From Corynebacterium sp. (GTDB taxonomy: Bacteria > Actinomycetota > Actinomycetes > Mycobacteriales > Mycobacteriaceae): a stretch of 55,557 nt of DNA. The stretch covers positions 1 through 55,557 of the forward strand of contig JAUMTX010000005.1 in NCBI GenBank assembly GCA_030530985.1, in the 5' to 3' direction. The position numbers were made by a program, and so were the translations under genes. Under the pieces are notes generated by a model. The model was given only the letters and a program-made list of their open reading frames with translations. It was not told the origin of the DNA and did not search any database. This document shows positions 45,976 to 53,861 of the stretch, piece by piece. Numbering within the stretch: the first letter of the stretch is position 1; the number at the start of each line of letters is the position of its first letter.

Positions 45976-48072
45976 GTGAAGAATTTTTCACGATCAGCCA
46001 TTGCTGTGGCCACGGCTACCGCACTTGCTTTTACACAGATTTCTGCCGTAAGCAGCGGCCACTATGCTGCTTTCGCTGCAGAGGAAACCACCCAGTCTAG
46101 GCCAATTTTTACTAATGGTAGTCTTGGTGGACCCAATTGGGATAATGGCAGTAAATTAGAGACATTCGGCTATCTGTATGCAGGCACCAATGCTGCTCAA
46201 AAACAGCATAGCTTTGTAACTATTGGGGATACAGTCGAATTCGACCTGGTCGTGACTTTGGGATCCGAAGATCAGTCAACTAAGATTTCACTAGTTAATT
46301 ACGATATTGACGGTTGGACTCGTACGGTTACGGTCACAATGACTGATGGCTCTACAAGCACCATGGATGGAAACGAGAAGACTTTCGATACAGCGGTTAA
46401 GGAAGTAAAGATTTCCTATACCAAGACAGTCAACGCCGACAACCTTAACAGCATCAGCATCACTTTCCCGGCGTCCCGTACAGTCGAGGCGGGCAGGAAC
46501 CTGGAAATATCTACTCAGTCAACACTGCCAAGCACTGGTACCTATACGCCAGCAACAGCTACTGTAACCGTGGCTGATAGCTCCAAGATCAAGGTCAAGT
46601 TGTACAGTGGCGATAACGAGCCACAGGATTACACCGCTGTGTCCAACAATACGGCCACCGTGACCGGTTACGATACGGTTAAGGCTAAAATCTATTATGA
46701 ACTTGTTGATGGCAGCTTCTACGCTAGTACAGCGCAACCATATACATTCACGGGCTTGAGCAACCAGCCTGGCATTTATGAGGTACCACAAGACGTACTA
46801 GATAATCTGAGCGGTATTGCGAGTTCGTACACGTACTATGGCAAAACCCAGGCCGATATTCTCGCCGCGCAAAAGACCTACATTAACGAGAATTCCCTCA
46901 CGCACGTCAACAAGGAAAACGCGGCTTCCCTTAAAAGTGCCTATGAAGAATGGACCAATGTTGCCAAGGCACTGAAGCTAACTGACTCTCGCAGCTCCTT
47001 TTCTATCCCAGGTAACCTCACAGCAGCGAGCGATGCTTTGGCCTTTGCAAAGAGCTTCTTGGCTGCTGTGGTAAGCACCCAAGGTAGCACTACCCATCCA
47101 AGTCTTAGCGCTGCAGAAGAAGGCACTAACACCAGCATCGCCGATTTGACGGCAAGTGTTAGTAGGGCGCTGGTTGACTATGCATTCGACGAATATGGTA
47201 AGGATCTTAACGGGGCGCGGTATTCAGTCCTTAAGACCCAGGCCCTCACTGGAGATAATGCAGCAAAGGCCAAGGCTGTTGAAGCAGCCATCGGCCTGTC
47301 TACAGCAATTCCAGCTGCACTGAAGGCCCTCGAGGAAAATGGCGGCGCTACTGGTAGCGGCACACTGACCGATGCCTACAATAATGCGGTTGATGACCTG
47401 AAGCAAGCCGTTACGGGGCAAAATCCAGTAGTCACAGACCCACAGAAGATCACTGATCTCATTACTAGGCTCACTAATGCTGCCAAGACCTGGCGCGAGT
47501 GGAATGACATTGCTGGCTACACAATTGATAAGAAGCAGGCAGACGCCCTGCAAGAGGCGTATGCCAATGCAGATCCTGCCGGTCGTGTAACCGCCCGGAA
47601 TAACGCCCTTGCAGTTGCCGCAGCAAACCAAAAGGCCCGCGAAGCAATTGAAGGCTATGCGGCTGTGAAGGCAGCTGACTATAACGGTGCTTCCACTGAG
47701 CTAAAGAACGCGTATATCACGGCCTATAACGCGCTGGCAGAAGTGACCAATACATCCACTGATGTTACTGAAATCAATGATGCCTTGGCTAATTATAATG
47801 CTGCACTCCAGGCTTTGACCGCTGCCTCCTCTGATTCCTCCCAGCAGAGCACTGAGACTCAGCCGAGCGAAAATGAGACTGATACAACCCCAGAAACCCC
47901 AGGAAAGAAGAGTGGCTCCAGCGGTAGCTCCGCATGGTGGCTCCTTCTCACCGTCCCAGGTGCACTGGTAATCTGGTTCGGCGCACGCTGGGCAACCTGG
48001 TTCCAGAACAACCCAGGTTGGGTAGGTGCCCCTCCAACCTGGTGGTGGCTAAGCAATTTCCCTCCCGCCTAA
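45976..48072 (+). CDS. Secreted beta/helical protein with C-terminal Trp/Pro-rich anchor (copy 2)
   Basis: A 698-residue exported protein from GTG 45976. Signal peptide VKNFSRSAIAVATATALAFT closely matches copy 1. Residues 40-290 form an N-terminal beta-rich domain (HSFVTIGDTVEFDLVVTLG, TVTVTMTDGSTSTMDG) that copy 1 lacks. The helical middle aligns with copy 1 (ALAFAKSFLAAVVSTQGSTTHPS), then FIVAR-like repeats (LKNAYITAYNALAEV, ALANYNAALQAL). A Ser/Glu/Thr linker leads to residues 646-698: SGSSGSS, WW plus hydrophobic stretch, GARWATWFQNNPGW, VGAPPTWWWLSNFPPA. The same module as copy 1 on a different ectodomain implies that the module is a transferable anchor. Function unknown; likely adhesive or structural surface protein. 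Confidence 0.75.
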   Translation: MKNFSRSAIAVATATALAFTQISAVSSGHYAAFAAEETTQSRPIFTNGSLGGPNWDNGSKLETFGYLYAGTNAAQKQHSFVTIGDTVEFDLVVTLGSEDQSTKISLVNYDIDGWTRTVTVTMTDGSTSTMDGNEKTFDTAVKEVKISYTKTVNADNLNSISITFPASRTVEAGRNLEISTQSTLPSTGTYTPATATVTVADSSKIKVKLYSGDNEPQDYTAVSNNTATVTGYDTVKAKIYYELVDGSFYASTAQPYTFTGLSNQPGIYEVPQDVLDNLSGIASSYTYYGKTQADILAAQKTYINENSLTHVNKENAASLKSAYEEWTNVAKALKLTDSRSSFSIPGNLTAASDALAFAKSFLAAVVSTQGSTTHPSLSAAEEGTNTSIADLTASVSRALVDYAFDEYGKDLNGARYSVLKTQALTGDNAAKAKAVEAAIGLSTAIPAALKALEENGGATGSGTLTDAYNNAVDDLKQAVTGQNPVVTDPQKITDLITRLTNAAKTWREWNDIAGYTIDKKQADALQEAYANADPAGRVTARNNALAVAAANQKAREAIEGYAAVKAADYNGASTELKNAYITAYNALAEVTNTSTDVTEINDALANYNAALQALTAASSDSSQQSTETQPSENETDTTPETPGKKSGSSGSSAWWLLLTVPGALVIWFGARWATWFQNNPGWVGAPPTWWWLSNFPPA

Positions 48073-48092
48073 AATAGGCGCCCACTAGACCT

Positions 48093-48134
48093 AACCCCGG
48101 TTCTTGCCCATAAGGGCGAAAGGACCGGGGTTTG
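48093..48134 (+). terminator. Terminator of the second anchored protein
   Basis: AACCCCGGT and ACCGGGGTT pair around an internal CCC-ATAA-GGG-type hairpin, followed by TTGGC. T tract is short. Confidence 0.6.
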
Positions 48135-48144
48135 GCATAAGGGC

Positions 48145-48170
48145 ATAAAAAATCCCCGCAGAATGCGGGG
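48145..48170 (-). terminator. Terminator of amtR
   Basis: CCCCGCA and TGCGGGG form a 7-bp stem; the minus strand continues ATTTTTTATG. It ends the amtR transcript from the opposite side. Confidence 0.85.
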
Positions 48171-48194
48171 GAAGCCGAAAGGGGAGTGCTGGTA

Positions 48195-48884
48195 CTAGAT
48201 ACTTGGATCCTGTTCCATATTGGCACCAGCAACCAAAACCAAAGCGCGCTCAATACGATCCACTGGCAAATCAGCATTGAGGACAGCGAGAGCGGCGTCG
48301 GCAAGCATAACGGAAAGCTCCGGGAAGTAGCCTTCCTTCAAAGGCTCAGGAACGGCACCATCATTCGGGCGCATTTCCGTGACACTTTGGGCAATATAGA
48401 ACGGAAGCTCCGCACGGTGATCATCCGCATCGGTGAGCAACGACTTTGCCAAATCAGTAAAGGCATTATAAAGCTCAGTGCGCTTCTCATGGAATTCAAC
48501 AAAATCCTCAGAAGCGGCCATTGGCAGCTGATACAGACGACCCAGATTCCAACGGGTGGAGAGCAAATGACGCGTCTCAGCGGCCACAAGGGCCCACAGC
48601 TTCATTGCTGGCTCACAATCAGCCTCAGTGAGCTCCTCAGCCAAAGCAATAGAAGGCTCCACTGTGGAATTCAGAAGAGTGAGGAAGATTTCCGTCTTGG
48701 ACGGGAAGTGGTAATACAAAGATGCCTGGCGGATGCCCACAGCATCAGCAATCTGATGAGTAGAGGTTGTCGCAAAACCCTGGGTGGTAAACAGCTCGGC
48801 GGAAGCATCCAGAATTTCTTCACGCGCGGTGCTGCCACGACGCCTTGGACTTTGCTTCCTTGGACGTCCTACATTACCTGCCAT
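48195..48884 (-). CDS. amtR: Nitrogen-control repressor AmtR (TetR family)
   Basis: A 229-residue TetR-family protein that closely matches C. glutamicum AmtR, the master repressor of nitrogen-starvation genes: AREEILDASAELFTTQGFATTSTHQ, IADAVGIRQASLYYHFPSKTEIF (helix-turn-helix, residues about 20-70), and RWNLGRLYQLPMAASEDFVEF in the ligand domain. AmtR is released from DNA by adenylylated GlnK rather than by a small molecule (family knowledge). The second of two adjacent ATGs (48884) was chosen: AAAGGA spacing and the MAGxVGRPR start agree. It follows the DUF294-like gene by 18 bases on the same strand. Confidence 0.92.
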   Translation of the reverse strand: MAGNVGRPRKQSPRRRGSTAREEILDASAELFTTQGFATTSTHQIADAVGIRQASLYYHFPSKTEIFLTLLNSTVEPSIALAEELTEADCEPAMKLWALVAAETRHLLSTRWNLGRLYQLPMAASEDFVEFHEKRTELYNAFTDLAKSLLTDADDHRAELPFYIAQSVTEMRPNDGAVPEPLKEGYFPELSVMLADAALAVLNADLPVDRIERALVLVAGANMEQDPSI

Positions 48885-48902
48885 CATGGATCCTTTCGGC
48901 GA

Positions 48903-49700
48903 CTAAAAACTGTTGTTAGCTAAACGGTCCGCAACAGCGCGGATAGTATCCGCAACCGCACGGGCGCTGGCACCAAACTGGGCACGCTGAATCTGGGACA
49001 TTTCTTCATATGTCTCCACATGAATCTTGTCGCTCCAATTGGCAAGCTGAAGGGCCATACCAGTCCTCCATGCCTCCCTCAAGGAATCAGTCTCAGCAGC
49101 CAGTAGGCTGGTCTGCTCATTCAAACGGACCATGGTATTTGAACAACAAACACCAGAGTCAATAGCAGCCCAGCGTGCCATGGCAACAACGGGGACAATC
49201 AAATCGGCATGAATATCAACCGAAGACTCCTTGGATGGCAAACCATCCTGAACCTGGAGTGCTGGTGGTCGATGTTCAAGCGCATAGTCGGCAAGGCGCT
49301 TACCTTCTTCGCGAGTAAGTGGCTCACCTAAATCCGCGCGGGCAATAATGGCCTCAATGCTATGAGGATCATTAAGTTCGACTGCCTTTGCGTTATACCC
49401 AGCAGACTGGAAAAACTCGACCAAGTGCGAATCCGCATCAACAAGGACCAGTGGGGAAGAAGGGAGACCCTCCTTGCGGCCAAAGGCACCTGCAAGACGA
49501 GCATTAGAAGTTATAGCTGGGCTTGAAAGGACATCCTTGACGAGTTGCGAAAGCCACGCTGCTACCTCAATTGGGTCAGCGTTGTGGTCGGCCGCGTTAC
49601 GGGCCAAATCCAGAGCCTCACGAAGCACGCCACGTGCATTTGCCTCATCTTCACAATGAGAGGCCTGTTCACCTAAGTCGATCAGTGACGCATGTAGCAC
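48903..49700 (-). CDS. DUF294-like nucleotidyltransferase substrate-binding protein
   Basis: A 265-residue soluble protein from GTG 49700 (AAAGGAG upstream). Its second half matches the putative nucleotidyltransferase substrate-binding domain: PALQVQDGLPSKESSVDIHADLIVPVVAMARWAAI in parts, then a four-helix region (EQTSLLAAETDSLREAWRTGMALQL). The first part, with LVDADSHLVEFF and FGRKEGLPSSPL, may be a reduced nucleotidyltransferase core, but I do not see the G-S-x(8-9)-DxD active site, so it is probably not catalytic. It is the first gene of a two-gene unit with amtR. A link to GlnD-like signalling is attractive but inferred from neighbourhood. Confidence 0.65.
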   Translation of the reverse strand: MLHASLIDLGEQASHCEDEANARGVLREALDLARNAADHNADPIEVAAWLSQLVKDVLSSPAITSNARLAGAFGRKEGLPSSPLVLVDADSHLVEFFQSAGYNAKAVELNDPHSIEAIIARADLGEPLTREEGKRLADYALEHRPPALQVQDGLPSKESSVDIHADLIVPVVAMARWAAIDSGVCCSNTMVRLNEQTSLLAAETDSLREAWRTGMALQLANWSDKIHVETYEEMSQIQRAQFGASARAVADTIRAVADRLANNSF

Positions 49701-49779
49701 AGAATTCTCCTTTCGATAGGTTAAAGCATAACAAACCGAAGCGGGTAAAAGAAATATTGACTGGTTAATAGATATAACG

Positions 49780-49811
49780 TAAGAAACCGCCCGTGCCGAG
49801 GCACGAGCGGT
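49780..49811 (-). terminator. Terminator after rpsR
   Basis: On the minus strand ACCGCTCGTGCC and GGCACGGGCGGT form a 12-bp stem (one G-T pair) followed by TTCTTACG. It ends the ribosomal operon. Confidence 0.82.
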
Positions 49812-49840
49812 AGTACTGTTATCGCTACGAAGATACCGGC

Positions 49841-50089
49841 CTAGCGGCTGGTGAACGGCAGGAGAGCCATTTCGCGTGCGTTCTTAACGGCGGTAGCGAC
49901 CTGACGCTGCTGCTGCGGGGTCAGACCGGTTACGCGACGAGAACGAATCTTGTAGCGATCGGAAATGAAGAGACGAAGAGTGTTGACGTCCTTGTAGTCA
50001 ACCTTCTCGATACCAGCAGCCTTGAGCTGGTTCTTCTTAGGACGGCGCGACTGCTCCATGCGCACCTTTTTCATGTTATTGCGCTTCAT
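49841..50089 (-). CDS. rpsR: 30S ribosomal protein S18 (cysteine-free)
   Basis: An 82-residue S18: [61 protein letters not shown]. It contains no cysteine, so it is the zinc-independent form. ATG 50089 follows AGGAG by 7 bases. Last gene of the rpmB-rpmG-rpsN-rpsR unit, 15 bases after rpsN; the same four-gene order occurs in mycobacteria as the rpmB2-rpsR2 cluster. Confidence 0.96.
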   Translation of the reverse strand: MKRNNMKKVRMEQSRRPKKNQLKAAGIEKVDYKDVNTLRLFISDRYKIRSRRVTGLTPQQQRQVATAVKNAREMALLPFTSR

Positions 50090-50104
50090 ATCAAAACTCC
50101 TAGA

Positions 50105-50410
50105 TTACCAGCTGGACTTGCGCACGCCTGGGAGCTCACCGCGGTGAGCCATCTGACGAACGCGGACACGAGAAAGACCGAACTTGCGGAGGTAACCGCG
50201 TGGACGACCGTCAGCGGCGTCACGGTTACGAACGCGGCAGGCAGCAGCGTCACGAGGCTGACGGTTCAGCTCGTACTGTGCGTCCATGCGCTCTTCATCG
50301 GTGGAATTAGGGTTCTTGATAATAGCCTTGAGTTCAGCGCGACGCTCCGCATAGCGGGCGACGATTTCCTTGCGCTTCTCATTCTTGGCGATCTTGGACT
50401 TCTTAGCCAT
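50105..50410 (-). CDS. rpsN: 30S ribosomal protein S14 (long, cysteine-poor form)
   Basis: A 101-residue S14 of the long type: [61 protein letters not shown]. Short zinc-binding S14 proteins carry a C-x2-C-x(n)-C-x2-C knuckle; only one cysteine is present here, so no zinc is bound. Overlaps neither neighbour: rpmG stops 3 bases upstream. GGAGCGA near the rpmG stop provides the ribosome site. Confidence 0.95.
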   Translation of the reverse strand: MAKKSKIAKNEKRKEIVARYAERRAELKAIIKNPNSTDEERMDAQYELNRQPRDAAACRVRNRDAADGRPRGYLRKFGLSRVRVRQMAHRGELPGVRKSSW

Positions 50411-50413
50411 AAA

Positions 50414-50578
50414 TTATCGCTCCTCGCGGAATTCGACGTGCTTGCGGGCAACTGGATCGTACTTCTTCAGGGTCATACGATCAGGGTTATTGCGCTTGTT
50501 CTTGCGGGTCACATAGGTGTAACCGGTGCCTGCAGTGGACTTAAGCTTGATGATCGGACGGATATCATTACGTGCCAT
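50414..50578 (-). CDS. rpmG: 50S ribosomal protein L33 (cysteine-free)
   Basis: A 54-residue L33 read directly from the minus strand: [40 protein letters not shown], ending HVEFREER. Zinc-binding L33 has two CxxC pairs; none are present. Its ATG shares one base with the rpmB stop (TAATG), so translation is coupled. Confidence 0.95.
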   Translation of the reverse strand: MARNDIRPIIKLKSTAGTGYTYVTRKNKRNNPDRMTLKKYDPVARKHVEFREER

Positions 50579-50814
50579 TAGATCTTCTCCCCACGTGCAC
50601 GAATCTGAGCAACGACGGACTCGATACCGTCGCGGTCAATTACCTTCAGGCCCTTAGTAGAAACAGTCAGGGTGATGGTACGACCCTCAGAAGGGAGGTA
50701 GAACTTACGACGCTGCACGTTGACATTCCAACGGCGGTTGGTGCGTCGGTGCGAGTGAGAGACGCTCTTACCAAAACCTGGCTTGCGTCCCGTGACCTGG
50801 CAAATAGCCGACAT
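50578..50814 (-). CDS. rpmB: 50S ribosomal protein L28
   Basis: A 78-residue L28: [40 protein letters not shown], and ending [12 protein letters not shown], the E. coli-like form with a single cysteine, hence without a zinc site. ATG 50814 follows AGGAGAAAG. First gene of the four-gene ribosomal unit. A TATACT hexamer about 85 bases upstream on the minus strand may be its -10. I found no convincing Zur box in the leader. Confidence 0.95.
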   Translation of the reverse strand: MSAICQVTGRKPGFGKSVSHSHRRTNRRWNVNVQRRKFYLPSEGRTITLTVSTKGLKVIDRDGIESVVAQIRARGEKI

Positions 50815-51225
50815 GGGTCTTCTTTCTCCTAGCCGCCCACGTCTGCTTGTGTTGTTCTTTTCAACTGTTGCAATCACGGCTCCAACCCCGCTCATGCAGT
50901 ATAAAAAGTTCAATCACTTCAGCCGAATGGGCGTAAAACGTACAATTCGACAACAGCGAAAATCAATCTTACACGAGAATTAGAATTTTGTATAATCGAG
51001 ATTTTTCAGCCCGCATTATGGCGCGCCGATCATCGCGAAAAACTCTCATCCTCTTTCGGATTTACCCAGTATAACAGCATATGCGTGCGGATCCGCATGC
51101 CAATATGCCCCACGAATACCGGCGCCTCAGACTCTACATATATAAAAAGGAACTTGATGTGTGGTGGCCATCAAGTTCCTTAGTTGTGGTGGTGTGAGTA
51201 TCCCTAGCGCCCAGCGCTATCCGCC
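50815..51225. other. Intergenic region between rpmB and the 51226 gene
   Basis: This 411-base gap holds the rpmB leader and promoter (TATACT around 50897-50902 on the minus strand), AT-rich sequence to about 51070, and the terminator of the membrane-protein gene that lies at higher coordinates (51143-51181). I see no ORF worth calling. Confidence 0.5.
51143..51181 (-). terminator. Terminator of the four-helix membrane protein
   Basis: AAGGAACTTGATG and CATCAAGTTCCTT form a 13-bp perfect stem with a 9-base loop; the minus strand continues TTTATATATG. Confidence 0.9.
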
Positions 51226-52062
51226 TTAGGCTGCTTCGTTATTGCGGCTATACCTCCTAGGGGAGACATCACGGGAAACACTGCCGCCCTTAGTAGTGCT
51301 AGCGGCAGGCGTGGTCTTACGAGTGGTGCTGCGTGTAGTGGCGCGCTGCTGGCTTTGCTGCTGGGTTTGCGGGGTGCGCTTTGGCAGGGGGGCGGACGCG
51401 CGGGCACTACGAGCTGTTGGTGTCGTGGGGGTTGTGTTTTGGTTACGGCGCACCATTGGCTGCTGGCTTGCCTGGGTGTACTGGGCGGTGGAGCGTCGAG
51501 AAGCTGGGAGTGGGGCTTCATCAATATAGCGGACAGAGCGCACAACATAGTGGGGCTCAATGGTCTGGATTGGCATGCGTGCACGGGTGAGCTCGCGACT
51601 GTACTCATTATGGATGCCCTTGGCGCGCACAGCCATGGCCATGCCATAGGCGGCATTCATTACAGTCCACAGTGCGAAGAATACTGTCGCCGCCATTGCG
51701 ATTGGGCCATTGGCATTAAGGCTAATGGCAAGCAGGGCAGTGGGGGCCACCAATTCCGCAGCGAGAATCAGGACCATGGCACCTTCCGCAAAGGAATCTT
51801 CGGGGGCGGTGTTGGTTGGGGTGTTGTAGCTTTCGGTGGCGCGTTCAGGCAGGGTGGCCAGGGCGATGGCGCCGAATAGTGGGGCGAGGATGCCCAGTGC
51901 GGCGAAGATATAGAAGGAGGCGGTGCCAATGCCAATGAGATTGAGGCCAGTGGAGTGGGCACTGATGGTGGCGCTGAGAAGAGTGGCGCCGAGGAAGCCA
52001 AGGGTGGAAGCGCTGAGCAGGGTGATGCGGGCACGGACTGGAAGGGTGGTGGGGGTTGACAT
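51226..52062 (-). CDS. Four-helix membrane protein with basic disordered tail
   Basis: A 278-residue protein: helices at about residues 9-31 (TLLSASTLGFLGATLLSA), 38-62 (IGTASFYIFAALGILAPLFG), 92-115 (GAMVLILAAELVAPTALLAI) and 117-140 (IAMAATVFFALWTVMNAAYG), then a 135-residue hydrophilic tail rich in Thr, Gln, Arg and Pro. The tail is likely cytoplasmic and disordered. ATG 52062 has AGGAG at good spacing. An in-frame ATG at 52170 sits 7 bases after TATGCT (52178-52183), so a leaderless, 36-residue longer form is also possible. I recognise no family. Flanked by ribosomal genes on both sides. Confidence 0.65.
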   Translation of the reverse strand: MSTPTTLPVRARITLLSASTLGFLGATLLSATISAHSTGLNLIGIGTASFYIFAALGILAPLFGAIALATLPERATESYNTPTNTAPEDSFAEGAMVLILAAELVAPTALLAISLNANGPIAMAATVFFALWTVMNAAYGMAMAVRAKGIHNEYSRELTRARMPIQTIEPHYVVRSVRYIDEAPLPASRRSTAQYTQASQQPMVRRNQNTTPTTPTARSARASAPLPKRTPQTQQQSQQRATTRSTTRKTTPAASTTKGGSVSRDVSPRRYSRNNEAA

Positions 52063-52408
52063 GAATTCATCTCCTATTCGAGTAGTAGAGTTCTTCGTAC
52101 CGGTGGGCTTCATTCGCTTGGCGTTTATGGGCCTTGATGTCATCGGAATTCCGAACTCTTTCGCGTTCATGTTTTAAAGCATACACGGGGATGGTGACAC
52201 TAATTCGAACAATCCCCCGAAGTTGTTCGAAAAAGGCTGTTATGCTTGGTGAATGCTGGGCTTGGTTGTGTTTCGTGGTGGCTTTGTTTGGTGAAATCAC
52301 GTTCGAAAAGTGCGCTTCTTGTTCGGAAGTTATTGAGCTGATTTTTGTATTTTTGAGGACGGCGCGGCGTGTTGTTAATGTTGTTGGTGTGGTTCAGCTA
52401 TGGGGGAT

Positions 52409-52438
52409 TTGCTAAAAGCCCATGTGCTCGACTAAGCT
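52409..52438 (+). promoter_or_regulatory. Candidate promoter of rpmE-rpmF
   Basis: TTGCTA (52409-52414) and TAAGCT (52433-52438) separated by 18 bases. Transcription from here gives a leader of about 130 bases. The preceding stretch 52190-52408 has no ORF I would defend. Confidence 0.45.
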
Positions 52439-52459
52439 AGACAAGTCAAATTAATTGGC

Positions 52460-52574
52460 CCGTTCACCCATGCCCAGATGGTTGGCTGGACGGAAAGCAG
52501 TTAATTAAGGCGATTCGCTGTTTTGGGTACCCATTAGGGTCAACAGCCCGCCGTCCTATTAAGTAAGGAAAGAT
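52460..52574 (+). ncRNA. Structured leader of rpmE, candidate L31 autoregulatory element
   Basis: The 5' leader can fold: GGACGG (about 52489-52494) pairs with CCGTCC (about 52552-52557), enclosing an AAGCAG/CTGTTT helix and a GGGTACCC-containing arm. Ribosomal-protein L31 leaders of several types, including corynebacterial ones, have been proposed in comparative studies. Matching this leader to them is from memory, and only the pairings are seen directly. Confidence 0.45.
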
Positions 52575-52844
52575 ATGAAGAAGGATATCCACCCGGACTA
52601 CCATCCGGTAGTATTTCAGGATGCCGGCACGGGTCACCAGTTCTTGACTCGTTCCACTGCCACCTCCGACCGCACCGTTGCTTGGGAAGATGGCAATGAG
52701 TACCCACTGATCGTCGTTGACGTTACCAGTGAATCCCACCCATTCTGGACCGGCGCACAGCGTGTTATGGACACCGCTGGCCGCGTCGAGAAGTTCCAGC
52801 GTCGCTATGGCAACATGGCACGTCGCGCTAAGAAGAATGCTTAA
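52575..52844 (+). CDS. rpmE2: 50S ribosomal protein L31 type B
   Basis: An 89-residue L31 type [61 protein letters not shown]. It has no cysteine and has the longer type B length, so it is zinc-independent. GGAAAG precedes ATG 52575. Followed by rpmF after 11 bases. Confidence 0.95.
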   Translation: MKKDIHPDYHPVVFQDAGTGHQFLTRSTATSDRTVAWEDGNEYPLIVVDVTSESHPFWTGAQRVMDTAGRVEKFQRRYGNMARRAKKNA

Positions 52845-52855
52845 GGAGTAGACAG

Positions 52856-53029
52856 ATGGCAGTACCAAAGCGTCGTATGTCCCGTGCTAATACCCACGCA
52901 CGTCGTTCGCAGTGGAAGGCCGACAATGTCGCCCTCCAGAACGTAAATATTGATGGCACTACCTACCGCATCCCACGCCGCCTCGTTAAGGCCGCTAAGC
53001 TGGGTCTGGTTAACGTAGAGCAGTTCTAA
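52856..53029 (+). CDS. rpmF: 50S ribosomal protein L32
   Basis: A 57-residue L32 ([20 protein letters not shown] at the start, ending [10 protein letters not shown]), without the zinc-binding cysteines of C+ L32. AAGGAG lies 7-8 bases before ATG 52856. Completes the rpmE-rpmF operon, ended by a terminator at 53043. Confidence 0.95.
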   Translation: MAVPKRRMSRANTHARRSQWKADNVALQNVNIDGTTYRIPRRLVKAAKLGLVNVEQF

Positions 53030-53042
53030 TCTTTTAGGACAG

Positions 53043-53080
53043 AGAGCCGGTCACTCAAGGTGGCCGGCTCTTAATTTTGT
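53043..53080 (+). terminator. Terminator of rpmE-rpmF
   Basis: AGAGCCGGTCAC and GTGGCCGGCTCT pair (one G-T pair) around a short loop, followed by TAATTTTG. Confidence 0.88.
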
Positions 53081-53156
53081 ATAAGAGTAGTATAAGGAAA
53101 ATGGCTCATCGCGTTAAGTGATGACAATTCTTCGCTTTTGAGTAACAATAGTAGTT

Positions 53157-53861
53157 ATGAAAATCCTAGTAGCAGATGACGATCAGGCAGTCCGCGAGTC
53201 CCTGCGTCGCTCCCTAACCTTCAATGGTTATATTGTGACCCTGGCCGAAAACGGTGAAGCTGCACTTGATCTGATTAAACGTGAGCAACCAGACCTGTGC
53301 ATCCTTGATGTGATGATGCCACGCATGGATGGCCTTGAGGTTTCCCGCGCGCTGCGTGCGGATGGCGATATTCGCCCGATTCTTCTCCTGACCGCGCGTG
53401 ATGGTGTGCCTGACCGTGTGGCTGGCCTGGATGCTGGTGCCGATGACTATCTGCCAAAGCCATTCGCTTTGGAGGAGCTACTGGCCCGTGTGCGTTCCTT
53501 GCTGCGTCGTTCCGCAGCAGAGTCCAGTATCAAGACTGAAGAGTCCACCCACGCTGAAGAGCTTGTCTTTGAGGATCTGGTGCTCAACCCTGATACCCGC
53601 GAGGTATCCCGCGCAGGTAAGCAGATTACCTTGACCCGTACTGAGTTTGCTCTTCTTGAGTTGCTCATGCGTAACCCACGCAAGGTTTTGAGCCGTAATG
53701 CCATCCTTGAAGAGGTGTGGGGTTATGAGTTCCCAACTGCCGGTAACGCCTTGGAGGTGTATATCGGTTACCTTCGCCGCAAGACTGAGGATAATGGCGC
53801 ATCCCGTCTGATCCACACTGTGCGTGGCGTTGGCTATGTGCTCCGGGAGACGCTCCTGTGA
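53157..53861 (+). CDS. mprA: Response regulator MprA (CgtR2-like)
   Basis: A 234-residue OmpR/PhoB-type regulator. Receiver domain with acidic pocket (VADDDQ), phospho-acceptor D51 in [12 protein letters not shown], and the conserved K in [14 protein letters not shown]-binding winged helix after residue 130 ([38 protein letters not shown] segment). Matches mycobacterial MprA and C. glutamicum CgtR2 by order: rpmE-rpmF-mprA-mprB-htrA. ATG 53157 is 7-8 bases after TAACAAT without a Shine-Dalgarno, so it may be leaderless. Regulates envelope stress in mycobacteria (family knowledge). Confidence 0.9.
   Translation: MKILVADDDQAVRESLRRSLTFNGYIVTLAENGEAALDLIKREQPDLCILDVMMPRMDGLEVSRALRADGDIRPILLLTARDGVPDRVAGLDAGADDYLPKPFALEELLARVRSLLRRSAAESSIKTEESTHAEELVFEDLVLNPDTREVSRAGKQITLTRTEFALLELLMRNPRKVLSRNAILEEVWGYEFPTAGNALEVYIGYLRRKTEDNGASRLIHTVRGVGYVLRETLL

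Noticed and set aside
50860..51000. Zur box upstream of rpmB
   Set aside because: No TGATAATGATTATCA-like palindrome could be found on either strand in the leader and promoter region.
52134..52415. A 93-codon forward ORF upstream of rpmE
   Set aside because: It overlaps the start region of the divergent membrane-protein gene, has a Cys/Val-rich random-looking sequence and no ribosome site, and lies across the candidate rpmE promoter.
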